Source: Aphelocoma coerulescens
Lineage: Eukaryota > Chordata > Aves > Passeriformes > Corvidae
Reading direction: 5' to 3'
DNA length: 64,000 bases
Assembly: GCF_041296385.1 (NCBI RefSeq)
Contig: NC_091015.1
Location: 55,308,345 to 55,372,344, forward strand
Below, piece by piece: positions 13,201-27,000 of the stretch. The notes beneath the pieces are model-generated. The model ran no database searches. It was not told the origin of the DNA and worked only from the letters and a program-made list of their open reading frames with translations. Every line of letters starts with the position of its first letter. Positions within the stretch are counted from its first letter, which is position 1. A program made the position numbers and the translations under genes.

Positions 13201-15812
13201 GACACTGTTCAAATGTCATACATTAAGACTTCAGTAATATTTTGCTGCACTTTTTTCTGAGTGCTAAATAAATAATGAGTCTATTGGGTTGTCTTTTTCT
13301 TTTCTTTTATTCCGATTCTTTTCAAAAGGTCTCTCTAAAGGCTTTATCAATTCTTTTTTAGCAGTGATTTTTCAGGGACACTCACAAGGAAGGTTTGTCA
13401 TTTCCATTTCTGACAGCACATGCAAATGTTGTATGCCTACTTTATGGCTTCTGTGGCTGTTATCTCCTCTTTGAGACAAATAGATCAGTTAGAAATACAG
13501 AATAGGCTTGAAGAATATGGGTTAGGAAGACTGGTAGCACAGTGAATGCCTGGCCAGATTTGCTGGTGGTCTGTGCCTGTGTTGGAGATTACCAGTTTAG
13601 TAGCCATGGATTAGTGGATTACTGGTTTGTATATGTAAGAATAAAATAATTCTTTTTAATTGCTGTAAGAGCAAAGTGCTGAGAGACACATGGCTGGTGT
13701 TTCTTGTGAATTAACATATACAAGGCTTTCAGATACAGAAACCTCTTCTTTGGTGGTTGAGAGAAGCATAAATGCCAGGATTGTCATTCATATGGTGAAC
13801 TTTCAAGTAGTCTAGCATTTTTGAAAGCTGATGAAATCACTATTGTGTCTAAAATAAAGAAATAAGACATAGCCAGGCAAATTCCTGAGTTAACAGCTGT
13901 CAGAATTCCCATAATTTGACTGGCACCAATTTTGCATGGTTTCTGCAGTATATTTCACATTGCATTTGAATTTGAACTGCCTTGATTGTCACTCCAGGAT
14001 AAATTACATCATAGGCAGCTCAGAAGATGACTTAGGAATATTATTAATAAAAATAAAGGCTTTCAAAGTAAAAGATACACAGTCAAATACTTATCTGGCT
14101 TACGCACACAATTTAGGAATCTTGTTCAAGTTTGACTGATATGCTGTTAGAATGATTTATTTGCACTGAAGACAAGTAGTACTCATTTGTAGATCCCTGA
14201 ATTATACTAACTGTTTAAATGTGTTAAGAAGTGACACTATATGAGTAAACCTACTGAATCTGACAACAGGCCCTATCTCAGACTTCTGCCTATGGAAATC
14301 CTTCTCTCAGATCCTGCCCTTATCTATGTCTAGTTGACTCTGTTTTTGGCCAGCTAAACTCTTGGGGAGTGGGCTCTTGCAGTCAAGTGTCAGGCTACAA
14401 ACAAGGTACTCTGGATGAAGCCTTATGCCAAAGTGAGATTGAATGTATAATTATGGTCACACTCAGAGACACCTGAGGATCCTTCATGGCAATTTTTGTG
14501 GAATACCAGTGATGTGTACTAATATAATATTAGCTGTGCTAGTATCACAAATACTAGTGTCTAAATCTAATGTCTGAAAACATTTGGTTTTCAGACTCCT
14601 GCAATGTATTTGATTTGGTTAAAAGAAAGTGCCAATCTCTACCTACTACCTAAAAGAGAAAAATTATAATATATATATGCAAAATATGAAGCCCAGCCTT
14701 TCCAAATGAAAAAGTAAAATTGATGAATTAAGTATTTTTCATATCTATCTGAATTATATGAAGAATTTGGATGGTTTAATAATGCCTCTTTTTGTGAGTC
14801 TTGACTGACATTTATTGTCACAATCATGGCAATGCTTGCTGGTAATAGAATGACAGATTACTGGCATCACACTCCTGCTGAAGGTGTGCCTTTCAGTCCT
14901 CAAATATGCAGAATACTACACAGAAAGCCACTAATGAATATTACAACTGTGGCAGTATAATCATTCTGCAGTGTGGGCTATAGAGGCAAATACTTTTATT
15001 TTCAAACATCTTTCAGCTTTTTTAACATGTGGAGAATTTTTCTTGTTCCTTCAATTCTCCCCTTGCACCAATAAAAATTACTGACAAATGCAGCCTTATT
15101 TGCAGCCATTAATTCTTAGTTGTACAAAATCACCTGAACAGTTTCCATCAAGTTTTTTTTCATTTAGAGGTAGCTTTTGTGTACTCTTTCATTAATCATA
15201 AAGGCTGCTTTAGATTTGACTGGACTTACTAGGTCAACAGACCTTGAATTGGAGAAGATAGTTTTATGGTCTACTGAGAAACTAGTTTTACATGGAAATG
15301 AAATACAAGAACAAGGGTTGGAAAATGTTAAGGCTGTGGTATAAAGTAAAACATACCTGTGTGAGCCAAGGACAGAATACTAGCCACTTTTAATTTCCTG
15401 ACTTTTGTTAGCTTGTAATTCAGTGCTTTTATTTAAATGCTTTTGCCTGAGTTTTTACAACTTATTTGGAGAGACATATTGGCCAGCTTCTCAGCTACTG
15501 TATGCTGACAACAGTTAATCATGTGTTTCTTTGTCTTTTAGTGAAACTCAAGATTCTTATGTTTATGTTGTCTTATTTTTCATGATTTGTAGTATAATTA
15601 GGAGTGGCTGGCTTGGCTGTTTTTGGTGCTTTGTACGTATTAAGTTTCATTGCCCAGTATGTGGGAATGTAGACAGCATTTACCAGCTCATTAACCGCTT
15701 TAAATTGGCTGCAGAATGGATGATTTCCTGTCACCATCACAGGTCAGTGGATGCATTGCATTCTAATGGACTCTTTCTAGAATATTTGAAAAATGTTAAG
15801 CTACCACAGCCC

Positions 15813-15838
15813 TGATTGATTGATTGATTGATCGATTG
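15813..15838. repeat. TTGA microsatellite
   Basis: About six TGAT/TTGA tetranucleotide units with one C substitution near the end. Intronic. Confidence 0.85.
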
Positions 15839-17779
15839 GCATGATTTTTCTAATTTATGTGTGGTTTTTGTGGGGGGCAAATCCAGATAAGATAATAGGT
15901 TAATGTTGTTTTTATGAAGTCATAAAGGCAGATATTGACTAAGAAAACCTCACTAGGTGATCCTGTTCCTCTGCAAAATGTAAATATTTTATACATACAC
16001 ATCACATTTCCAGGACACTCAGTATAGGGTATGTTTGGACAAGGATGAAGTGCATATGACTGTGTGGTCTCAGTGGTATACTTGACCACAAGTAAGCCTC
16101 TGACCTGGATCTGTTCTTAGGAATTTCACAAGATCAGGAAGGGCGGCCTTTGATTCTCTGTGTTAAAAGTAGTGTCCTTCACAAAAGCCGTTGTATATTT
16201 AGCTGAAGAAATCCATAAACCTTATTTGCTCAGTGGACTATGGCAGGGTTGACACCATCATTCTTTCAAATGTTACACTTACTGAGTCATGGAAATTTGC
16301 ATAGGTAGGTGATTTTGCTGTTCAGCTGAGTGTTTTCAATCATGTAGAACACATCATGAGAAAGAGCTTAAAAACGAGAAGACTCTGGGTTTGTATGAAC
16401 TACAACTGGATACCTGAGTTTTCTTTTCTGAGTACTTGCCACGTAAAGAGCAAGCTTGGTGTTAGCTTCTGCTGGTTTGGCAGCAGGTAGAGTTGGGTGA
16501 TTCTGGACTGTCATGTCAAGATTTCTAAAGTGAATAGAGACTTTTTACCAAAATAAGTCCCAATCAATTAGCAGCATGGAGAGAGCAGACGCTAATACTA
16601 CAGTGATTGAATATACTTTCCTGTGCATGTACGCAGCACATACATAGAACTTACTTACAGGTGGCTGAATACTAAGAGATATTATGAGTTATGAAGTTAG
16701 CAGACCACAAAGCCCTTTATATTAGTTGCTAACTCTATCCAAGCTCAGCAAGATGCTAGTGAAAAGACATGAGAAAGCTTTATGCCTGTCTCGCAGGTTC
16801 ATTAATTATAGATGCTTTGGATTAATCACATAGGCTCATCACAGAGTGTAATTTAAGATTACAGAATGCATCAAGTGGAATCAATCTGTATGTCATACTG
16901 CAAAAATGAGATAGATGTCATATATTAGATTTTATGCATTAACCTAAAAATCTTGCCACAAACAGTAGGACTTCTGCTATCCAGGATTCTTACTTAAAGG
17001 AATGTCTTTGATTTGTTTGTGTCACTGAAAACCACAGTACAGATTACAGACTCAAAGCTAATTTTTAAATGTGCTATTCAAGGTGCTTAGTGAAAAGAAA
17101 GTTGCTTTTCCTGAGTGTTGTTTGTTTTAACTGAAGTGATTTCCAAGCTGGTCTTTTCATAAATGTTTACAGCTTGACACTATGCTGAAATCACTCTTTG
17201 TTCATCACAGCACTGACACACCTGTGCTCACAACTTAAGGTTAATAGATCTGATAAATGGGTACTGAATATCTCTAGCTTTGGGTTGTAGTCATTATGTT
17301 CTCTGCTATTGGCATGTTAGGAGACTCTTAGACTGGGATTCCAAGAAATGTATAATTGTATACATATTTTTTTCCTGGCCTTGATGTATCATCATCATAA
17401 TGTTATATACTATGTATTATGTTTTTATTTATATCTCTGTTCTGTTCTCAATTTTAAATGTCACGACCAAGCATTTCTAGTTTTCAGTTATTAATGCAAT
17501 GACTGAATTTAACTGTTCTAGTTAAATTTAACTGTCCATACATTGCTATTATTGAAATTAGATTTCTCTGTCAACTTCAATATTGGAACAAGTTTGTTTT
17601 TTCAGCTTTTGCTTGTACAAGTTGAAGTTGGGTGTTCATGACACTCATTAACCCCCAAACAATATTTTATGTATCAGTATAATTTTAAAATTCTCAGTCT
17701 GTGATTGATTACCTTATTTTTAATATGCTATATCATATTACAGTTCACCTAATTTTTAATTTCCTTTTCTCTAATGCAG

Positions 17780-18002
17780 GGTTGGGAAGAAACTGTGGAT
17801 GCTGCAGTTTCTTACTTGTTAAGAACTTGTTTGTCAAAGAGCTCCAAGGAGCAGGCCCTGACTCTCAGCAGCCAGTTGTCCATGCCCAAAGATACCAGCA
17901 GACTGAAGAAGAACATCACCCTCTTCTGTGATAGATTGGCCAAAGGCGGTCGCCTTTCATTAAGTACAGACTCAGCCACTCAGCAAACTGCTGTCATACC
18001 AG
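17780..18002 (+). CDS. Internal coding exon B of the same gene, phase 0/1
   Basis: The exon is 223 nt, or 74 codons plus one base. It follows a TTTTCTCTAATGCAG acceptor and ends before GTAAGACA. The peptide begins GWEETVDAAVSYLL, continues with a Ser/Lys-rich helical stretch and a segment LKKNITLFCDRLAKGG, and ends in Ser/Thr-rich STDSATQQTAVIP. The first two thirds look helical and the last third more flexible. Exon A ends in phase 0 and this frame starts in phase 0, supporting the join. It ends with a single G that completes a Gly codon with the first two bases of exon C. The ATG at 17774 lies inside the acceptor and is not a start codon. I do not recognise the family. Confidence 0.88.
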
Positions 18003-18774
18003 GTAAGACATGAAGTGCATGTACAAAATCCAAAATGTTTACTTGCATATTAAAACTAAAAATTTTGAACATTCTATTTTCTTCGCAGTTTGGTTTTCAT
18101 TGATTGTGGAAACCAAACACAGATTGTGTTGCTGACAAGTAGAATGACTTAGGTAATAAGATAATTTTAAGTCTGAGGGATTTTTCTCATTCAACACTTG
18201 CTGTTGCTCTTACACAGTATGCACAGTAATGCAGCAAATGAAACCCAGAAGGTCATTGTTAACCTCTGAAATTCTTATCACTTATTTCTTTGCACTTTTC
18301 AATTGGATGTGTATGTGTGTATGTTTCTAATGTGATGGAAGAAAGGAAGAGTGAGAATTCCTGCTTTCTTGGTAAAGAAATTAATATATTTATATTAGTG
18401 GCTTTATGGCCTATCCATATGATAAATCACGAGGTAGTGATAACACTAAATAAAAAAAATCTGCAACTTTAGAAGGTACTAGTTGGCTGGGTGATACCTC
18501 ACAGAAAGCATGAAATTGAAGATAAAACTAATTTAAGTATGTGTTGAGTAATATTTCCCATATAGAAAAATAACGTGGCCAAGATTTCACAGTGCACAAT
18601 GATTTACATGAATGTCATGAAATTACTATTTTAAAAGGAAATTTTATTAATGTCCTTTTCTATGTTGCTACTTTTTAGTAATAGTAGGAGCAACATCACA
18701 CTTTTTCTGTGGAGCCTGAAGTTTACTGTCTTTGTACTGTTGCAAAACGTTTTCTCCCTGTGTTTTCCTCCAGT

Positions 18775-18775
18775 G

Positions 18776-18806
<31 letters not shown>

Positions 18807-18825
18807 CAGGTAGATAGATAGATAG
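18775..18825. repeat. GATA tetranucleotide microsatellite
   Basis: About 51 bp of GATA units with one GACAGGTA interruption near 18806-18812. It is long enough to be polymorphic in length between individuals. Intronic. Confidence 0.95.
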
Positions 18826-21800
18826 TCTCTTAGTAAACATCAGATACTCCTAGTGACTTGGAAACAGGTATTTTTTTCCCAGCTTTCTGCTCTGAATTTG
18901 GATTGGCTGTTCATTCAACTTCATATTCTCCTAAACCATAGTATCACTATGGTCTTTGACCTCAGTGCCTTCCTTCTCCTGCAGCAGTCTTCACATCTGT
19001 AAGGAAAAGTTTGTATTTTATATTTTCATCATTCTTAAAACTGGAAGTTTATTATGTTGGCTTCATGGATATGGTTTTTGATACAGATTGGAGTTGTGTT
19101 AGGGCAGTATCTTGATTATCAGTATTTTGCTTTCTTACATTATGAAGAATAATTAAGTTCCTGTTTAATATAACATGGTGGTGTGTGCAATGTTTCAGCA
19201 GCTCAAAAGTCCTTATGTGCAGCCTTCCTTTGCATGTGCTACTATAAAGGATCTGGTAAAACAGCTTCAGACCATGCAATGGTAGAAATTCTATATACAT
19301 ATATTGTTTTACTTTAGTGTTTCACTGTTGCCATATCTGGAACCAGACTTGTAATCATGAGAAGCAAGGAAGTGAGGCAGAATAAGTGTCATATTGGCTC
19401 TACAAATTTCTGTTAGTATTTCTTTGCAGGACTAAAATATGTGTGAAGGGCATTTCTTTTGTTGAACTTTGATTATATAACCATTGTTTTTTCTTCTAAG
19501 AATTTTGGAAAGGTATACATAGCTGCAGTTCAATTTTTTCCACCTAAGCTAATAAGGTGAATTGATTTAATAAGGATCTTCACTTCTTCCTATTCAGTTG
19601 ACCAGTGTTATTGAATTCAGGGAACTATGCAATTAGATTATAATTCTGTTAGGAAAAGAGTAAAATTTGTAAATATTGAAAAAAAAAATTAGAAGAAATA
19701 TTGCTCTTCACAGACTTTGCATTTGCTCATTAACTGTTGAAAGAATATAATTTTTGAAAGAGGTCAACAATAAAAAATTTCATCTTAATTTAGAGGAGAA
19801 GCTCATTAGAGAGAAATACTTCTGTCAAATGCTCAGAATAGCTTAGTATTTAAGTAGTTACTCTCCAACAAGATGTGCTGTGTATTTTGAAACTGTGGAA
19901 TGGACTGGAGAAAACTTGGAACTTCTTTTTGAGAATAAAGGTTTTACTGACACTTTTTAAACATGTTTGCCTTGTCACCTGTTCATGTTTTCTCTGGCCA
20001 TCTCTACCTTGGCAAGTAATGTGGTCTGTTAGAAGCAGATCTGCAGGACGGAGGAGTTGAGGCTGGCAACATGACTTGTATCATTTCTGTGTTTCAGAAC
20101 TAGCTCTGTGCGTGTACTGGTTCTTCATTAGCATTTGGAGTGCTCTAGGTACATTCCTGGAATTCATCTGCCTGGTTAGATTTACCTAAAAGAAATGAAT
20201 TCCTGTGCTCAAGACCACTTGTCACTGTGAAAACAGTGTTATTACTGGGGACAATCAAAAACTTTGACTCACTGTTGAGTCCAGCTAAAAGCACCTGTTT
20301 GGTCTACACTTGGAAGAAATTGAGAATGATACCTTATAAAGGGAAACCAGTATACAAAATAACTGTATGCTGTTGAGTCAAGAGCTCTTTGATAATCCCG
20401 AGAAAACAGAGGAACTCCTTTTGCCAGCCCTAAAAGGAGAGAACTGGAATAGGTAGAGGAGAATGAGGTAGAACTATATGTGGAGAGGGAGACTGAGAAT
20501 TATATTTGTATCTGAGGATTTATGGTTAAATACTGGATGTTAATGTAGGGGAAAGTTCTTCAGGATGTTTAAACTCCAAGCCAAGTGAAAGATGGGCACA
20601 TAATTGTTCAGTAGGGTAACTGGAATTAGCTTGAGGATTTTGTTCAATGACACTTTTTCTTTAGCCCCTTCTTTTTCTTAATGATGAAAAAACCCTTTTT
20701 TCCATAGCAACCAACTTTAGAAAATTTCTTTTAAAGTGCCTAGGACCCTTCTAGTATTGCAGCACTGTAATAGTAGGTTCAATTTCTAGGAGTGATATTT
20801 AATATGTTCATGATGGTGTACCCTGAAATCTAGAGAAATTGCCTGAAGCCACATTGAAAAGCTGATGATTATCTTCTATTCTTTATATTAGAAGTGTGCA
20901 ACTATTTGAAAGATGCCTTCAAAAGTAGTTGTCAGTATTTGTAGTTAACCCAAGACTATATGTTAGAGGTAGACCATGGTCTCTCCTGGGTCTGGTTTTG
21001 TTCACTGTTTTCTTCAATAGATTCAGTGATGGAATATGGGCATGAATGTTAAAATGGTGGTTTTGCAGCAAGCTTGCAGTAGTTTCAGGCATATTGAGGG
21101 AGCAATAATGCTGATCTTGATAAATAAGAGGAAGGATCTAAAGTTATTAAGATGGTTTTCAGTTGAGACAAGAGCCAAGGACTCTAGCAAGTAACAATCC
21201 GACAAACTAAAATGTGAGAAATAATTCTGTAAGCACTGTTGCCATAGGGATAGGCTCATGGGTGTTATATTGGACCAGCAACTGAATAAAAGACAGCAAT
21301 ATGTTACCACTAAAGGTAAATTCCAACTCTGGGTTGTAGTCATATGAATTCTAATGAGGAGATATGATTATTTCTTTCTATTCTTTGTGAGCAGGATTCA
21401 CGGGGGAGCACAATTTAAGAGACCTAGACAAATTGAATAGAGTTCAGTTTTGTTTCTTCTGAGCGAAAAATAAAGAGAAATTTAAGGGGGGTCATGATAG
21501 CTTTCCAGTATGTAAGATGTTCTTATATGGGTGATTAAAATTGAATCAGTATCATTGGCTAAATATGATTATAACTGTAAACCACATCAAGCTATATCAT
21601 GTACTGTGTTGCCTTTGGCAATGCGTAAATGGCTGGATGAGAGGAACGATGAGGGGTTAAGGGAGTGGTGCCAACCCAAAGTGTGGGTCAGTGCCAGGGA
21701 GGTGCTTGGAAAGGTGCTGTGGGCCACCCACATTGTCATGTATTAAGTTTAATGGGAATGAGAATTTATAGCATAAATCCTGATGACCTGCAGTGAGTTA

Positions 21801-23376
21801 ATTCTGTAGCTTTTAATGGCCTCTTATAATATCTGTGTGTTTTTCAGGATTGCTTTTAAAACCTTGATGAGTATTAACTGTGGCTGTTTAAAGACTTGTT
21901 TAGATGTCAGTCTGATTGGAGCTCTGTTTACAATATCGCTTCACCCATATTTTGGGAAGCTCAGTTCTCTTCGACTAGAGTGTGATCCTGCTTTTCCTAT
22001 AATAGTTCCTGATGTGATGTGCAAATAGCACCTGTATCAGTTCAAGCCTTTGTTCAAGCAAGGATTTTTAAATTTAAATAAGGACTTTGTTTTTCTTTAG
22101 ACCATCATTTTTTTTCTGCCTTGTTTTCTTAACTCAACTTCAGTATTTTTTATCTCTTGGCTTCATTAGGAGATCATTATACTGTGCTTTAGCATGATTT
22201 GCTTATGTAGTTGAATATAACAGGAGCAGTAGAGAAAATATTATTTAACCAGAAAGTCAATTACTGAGCTCCATCACTGAAATCTGTGGAATGCCAAAGA
22301 CTATTATCTTCCCAGATGGCTGAATCTTTAGAACTGAAATTACAAGGAAAAGGATGAATATTTTGCATCCAGAAATAGGACTTACAAATAGTTTTGTCTA
22401 AGTGTAATATTTGAAATTTGTATAAAGTTGGAGCTAGGAGGCAAGACGACTGCCCATCTGCCAGCCTTTGTGTTGCAATGGGGTTAACAGATCCAGGATA
22501 TCAGTAACAAAGTTTATCTGGACTCTCAAACACCTAAAACAGTATCTCTTGATAACTTTTATAGTAGCTTAGTGTCCTTGTTGGAAGGGTTTCCCAGTGT
22601 TTGATATACATTGTTTTTCTTGCAAATCAATGTTTTATTTTGAATATTGAAAATGGAACTGGCAATTAATGATGTTCTTTAATTGTTTAAAACTTTGGAA
22701 TATTTTTGGTACATTCCTTCAGTAACTTTTCTTTTATACTTACTGTGACTAAATTGTCGCAGTCTTTTGGTGATGATTTTCAATTTTACTCTCTGTTTTC
22801 CAAAATAGAATGCTTCTCCTTTCATCTGTGCAGGAAGTATATCGTACTGTACTCTGCCGTATCTCAATTTCAAGACCATTTTCTACATATTTGTTGCCTA
22901 ACCAGATGTTTCCCATTCTGTATTTTTACAGAATCAGCATGGTAGTGTTTACTTGAGTAGATACTTTGTTTTCATAGTTTCTTAATTTATCAAGTTGATT
23001 ATAATTGTAATTTGTATAGTCATGTTTCTGTAATTTAGATTATGAATGGATAAATGCAAACTTTAAAGGCAATGTGCTTTAGCACATTAAGTATATACAT
23101 GCACCCACAATCTATATTCATGCTTTAGAAGACAGAAGTTTTTCTAGGGTTTCTTTTCCTTGCTTAAGCTTATAAAAACCTGTTTTCAAAATCCTGTTGT
23201 GGTATTTGTGAGTGAATACTGCCCATTTGAAAGCTGTTTTCTTCGCTGGAAAGCTGGGATGCAACAGAATGTGTCATATTCCTTAAGGAACTCTCTGTTT
23301 ACATGCTATTAAACTTGGGGAGAATGTTAGTACTAATAAGAAAAACATGTGGATTTGAGATCCTGGAAGAACAATA

Positions 23377-24009
23377 TTAATTTATATATAAGAAATAGAC
23401 ATAAATATTGCTGCAAGTTCTTAGTGTGCTGAGTGTACCTAAAGAAAGACTAGTATTAGTTAGTTTGATGTGAAGATATAGGATTTTTGTAGTTGCAAAT
23501 TCCTCTCTTAGGCACTTAATTATGAATTCTTCATTGGTCATTAGGGGAAGGGAACATGCAGTACAAGTCAGGTATTCTCCAACTTTAATAGACTTAAATG
23601 CAGAATATCTTGAAAAATGTAGTGGCTTCTGTTTGTACTCACAGAGGTTCCAGTCTGTGTTTGTAATGTTATCTTGGTAGCAATTACAGTAACTTTTTTT
23701 TTCCCTGGAGAAGTTAGAATCATGTAGTTTGAATTTCAAGTAGCCTGAAACAGGCACAGATACAGAAGTTGGCCCTGAGGCCAAAACAACACTTTTGAAC
23801 CAGTGGCAGATATTTGTAAAAATCATATGAGGCTGACAGAGCATGGTTTGAGATATTTTCCTGTAAAGTATTGTGAGCTTGAGATCATGATATGTTGTCA
23901 GTTTTGTGTAGCCTCCCATGGTGGTGCAAAGAAGTGTATAAAAATAGGGGGTTTTTCTCATAGATGTGACACAAGTCCAGTGTTTATTTCTGCAGAAGAC
24001 TGTGGTCCA
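23377..24009 (-). other. Long unassigned open frame (194 codons from its first ATG)
   Basis: This minus-strand frame is open for 210 sense codons, with an ATG at 23961 and a stop ending at 23377. The product would have Cys- and Lys-rich stretches, including CTACSLPLM, and no signal peptide, membrane segment or family motif that I recognise. It lies antisense inside the 28-kb intron. There is no clear promoter, splice context or repeat boundary. It is the longest frame in the window and longer than expected for such AT-rich DNA, but coding status is unproven. Confidence 0.15.
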
Positions 24010-27000
24010 TTATGAAGTGTGACTCTCATTTAAGATACTTTCCATATGCTTTCTATAGCAGTAAAATACTGAACTACTTTTTTTTTTTTCCCTTAGAAAC
24101 CCTCAAAATAATGCTTTCAAATTTCTTTTTCCTATTTTAGATTCAATATATTGGGTATTCATAAAGCTTTTTAGGACTGCTTATTAAATCTAGGTAAGGA
24201 AGAGTATTCACAAAGCCTGCTGAAAGTACTTGAAAGGATTTTGTAGACCTGAGCACTGTTCAGCACTGACTGATGAAACTTTGGTCATTGACCAAATTAG
24301 ATTCAGCATTTTACCTGTCTTTATCATAGGGCTCTTCACCTGTTTCCACTATTCCCTACCTGCTTCCATTCAAGTAACATTTACAAAAGTGACTAAAGGA
24401 CATTGGTATGTATCTGTGAACTCAGGAAATCTAAGCCTTAATAATAGTGTATTTTTCTCTTTGAAAATCAGTTTGCTAAGGACTTCTTTCTTAGATATAC
24501 CTGGAGGCTTTTACTGCCCAAAACACTGTGTCAATTCATTCCTAGGGAATTCTTAGCACAGGCCCTTAAATATGAAACTGACATTAAGTGACTTTAACTA
24601 TTGTGAGGCAAACTCTAACTCATCTTTTCTAATTTCCTTAAAATCATACGGATTGATCAATTAAATAACTTTATGGATTTCCCTGGGAAGTGAGCTGTTT
24701 ACTAACAGTGAAAAAGTATTGTTTTCATGGATAATATAAAACTGAACTCCTCATTTAAACAGAAAGACAGTAAGATTTTTCTTACATTTGCTGGCTAAAT
24801 TTATTTAATGTATGTGTATGGAGTATAGCTATGTGTCACTGAGGTATTGCATTCATTATTCTTCATTTTCTTAAGTGCTCAAAACTTGTATTTACCTGTT
24901 TTGAAAGTTAATGTATGTTTGCAGGTTGGGAACTTGTGTACTACTTGCATTGAAACCCAAACTGATCCATCATCACTGTATAAGTCTTTTTGAAACTCCC
25001 ATATTTTGCACACTGCCTTAAGGCTAACAAACATTTGGTAAAATGTATACTTTCTATCTTCTCCTTTTAGTTCTTCCTTCTAGTAAGGCTACCAGTATGG
25101 CTCTGATTAATTTTTTTTCCCCCTTTGGTTTTCCTCAATTATTTTCTGTATATCTCCTCTCTACATTGGGCTTCACTGCTTTCCTTCTCCATCCTGTGCC
25201 CTTTGATGTCCATGCAGCTCCATGCACAGTCCCTTCACTGTGATAGTTGGAGCAAGTAACCCTAGCACTAGCCACCCAAGGGAGTAAATGACTCTGACAG
25301 AGAGTAGCAACAAAAGGGTAGGAAGACCTTTTCTGATCAGCTGTCAATTGGGTCCCCCAAAGCAGTAACCGCAGGGAAAGTCCTGGGGGTACCAGTCTGG
25401 GTCTGTCAGGCAAGGAGATTTTAACAAGGCTTGCCAAGAGTGTAACAGATACTAAATCCATAAGCACTGCGATCACTGTGTACTTCTGTGACCAATTTGT
25501 GCAGCTCTGTGTGGCTGAGCTGTTGTGCCAGTTTAAACATAGCCTTCTTCTCTCCATCTAATTGCAATGATAATCACATGAGAATGATAAGAGCAAAGAA
25601 GTTGCTCTGACTCTTACAGCCCTTAGCATTGTCATGCACTCCTGTTAAACTGTGTTGGATCAGCTAACAATGAGACATGATATAGTATATAATGGAACAT
25701 GATACAGTGCTGCAGCTTTAATTTGACTTCTATTTCTTCGTGTTTAAAATATTTTTTCAGAAAACTATCAGCTGTTCACGATGAACAGTTCTATCTTAAT
25801 ATAAAAGCCTAGAAATGAGTGAATAGTAATGTATCAAACATTTTAAATGAATTGTTTGGGTTTTATTTTTGAGACTAAAATATGTCCCTTGCCCCATAAA
25901 GCTGATTTAGTGAAAAGGAAGGGGAGTAGCAAGTCATTAGGGAGAATTTTGGGAGAGCTTACAGCAACAAGTTTTTGTGGTTGCTTAAGAAAAGCTTAAG
26001 ACCAATTTAGTGGAGCCAGAAACTTGATTGTTTGGCTCTCTGATGTGGATCATTGCTCCCTGTAATTTCTTTCCATTGTAACTTCCTTAGCTCTTTAAAA
26101 CTTTTATTTCTATTGTTTTAGTAATTTTGGTCATTTGTTATGTGGAAAGGAAAATTGAACTATGCAGAAAATAAGTGACATTCCCAAGGTCATAGTGTAA
26201 TACCTGTGTATAAACAGAGTTCAAATATGCTGTGCAGTCTGGTGTTGTAGCTCCTACGTATGCTTCAATTTAGGTGTTTTACTGATAAAACACAGATTAC
26301 AGATTAATAGATTGTGGTGAGGCTAACACATCGCAGCCTGTTCTTACATCATTTGGCTCGGTTCAGGCAAGCACACTGAAAACTGGAAATCTGAATATCA
26401 GACATGGGAAGAAAGCAGGGAACAATGTCTAAGGTGGTCTTTAATTTTAATTCACTTAGTCAACTTTCATCACCCTGCAGGACTCAAATGATAGCTCTCG
26501 AAGTGGTTAATTTTCAGGGATTATATAAATAGTAGTAAAGCACTGGATTTTTTTTTTTTTTAATTGGAATGAAGACACTGATAGAAAATATATGCATTTT
26601 TTTTCAGGGCATTTCAAGTTCCACTGCTGTGAAAAGGGGCAAAATAAGATGGAAAAGTAACAGGACACGTTTTTGTGTAGGGTTGTGAAAAGGTTTTTAT
26701 TATGTTGTTTAGAACATCTCCCCTCCTCAATTGATATTACAGCTGGCAAAAACCACAGGGGGAAAGAGTACAAAGGTTAAGAAGGCTAAAGCAATAACAT
26801 TTTTTAAAAAATGAATAATTTAAAGAGGAAAATGTCATGCATAATGAATAAAAAAGAAATCCCTCTTGAGATATGGGATTCATTCATTTGTGGTACTATG
26901 AAATTTAGTTGGCAGCATTGCAATTCCAACTTGCCTCAACTAAGTACAGTTCGGATCAACACATTAGTGCCTTGGTGTGCATGATTCCATTGCTGGCTCT

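Larger units (their letters stand above)
1462..17779 (+). other. Intron of about 16.3 kb between exons A and B
   Basis: The intron begins GTAAGAAT and ends in CTAATGCAG. It contains two CR1 3' ends in opposite orientation (6466-6790 and 8355-8613), short GATA-like and TTGA tandem repeats, and a possible alternative last exon at 10147-10245. Open frames elsewhere in it lack splice-border or family support and look like chance frames. Otherwise I see nothing I can name. Confidence 0.8.

Noticed and set aside
21600..21745. Slightly GC-richer open frame containing KWLDERNDEGLREWC
   Set aside because: I tried to match it to CR1 or retroviral coding sequence and could not do so convincingly. No other support.
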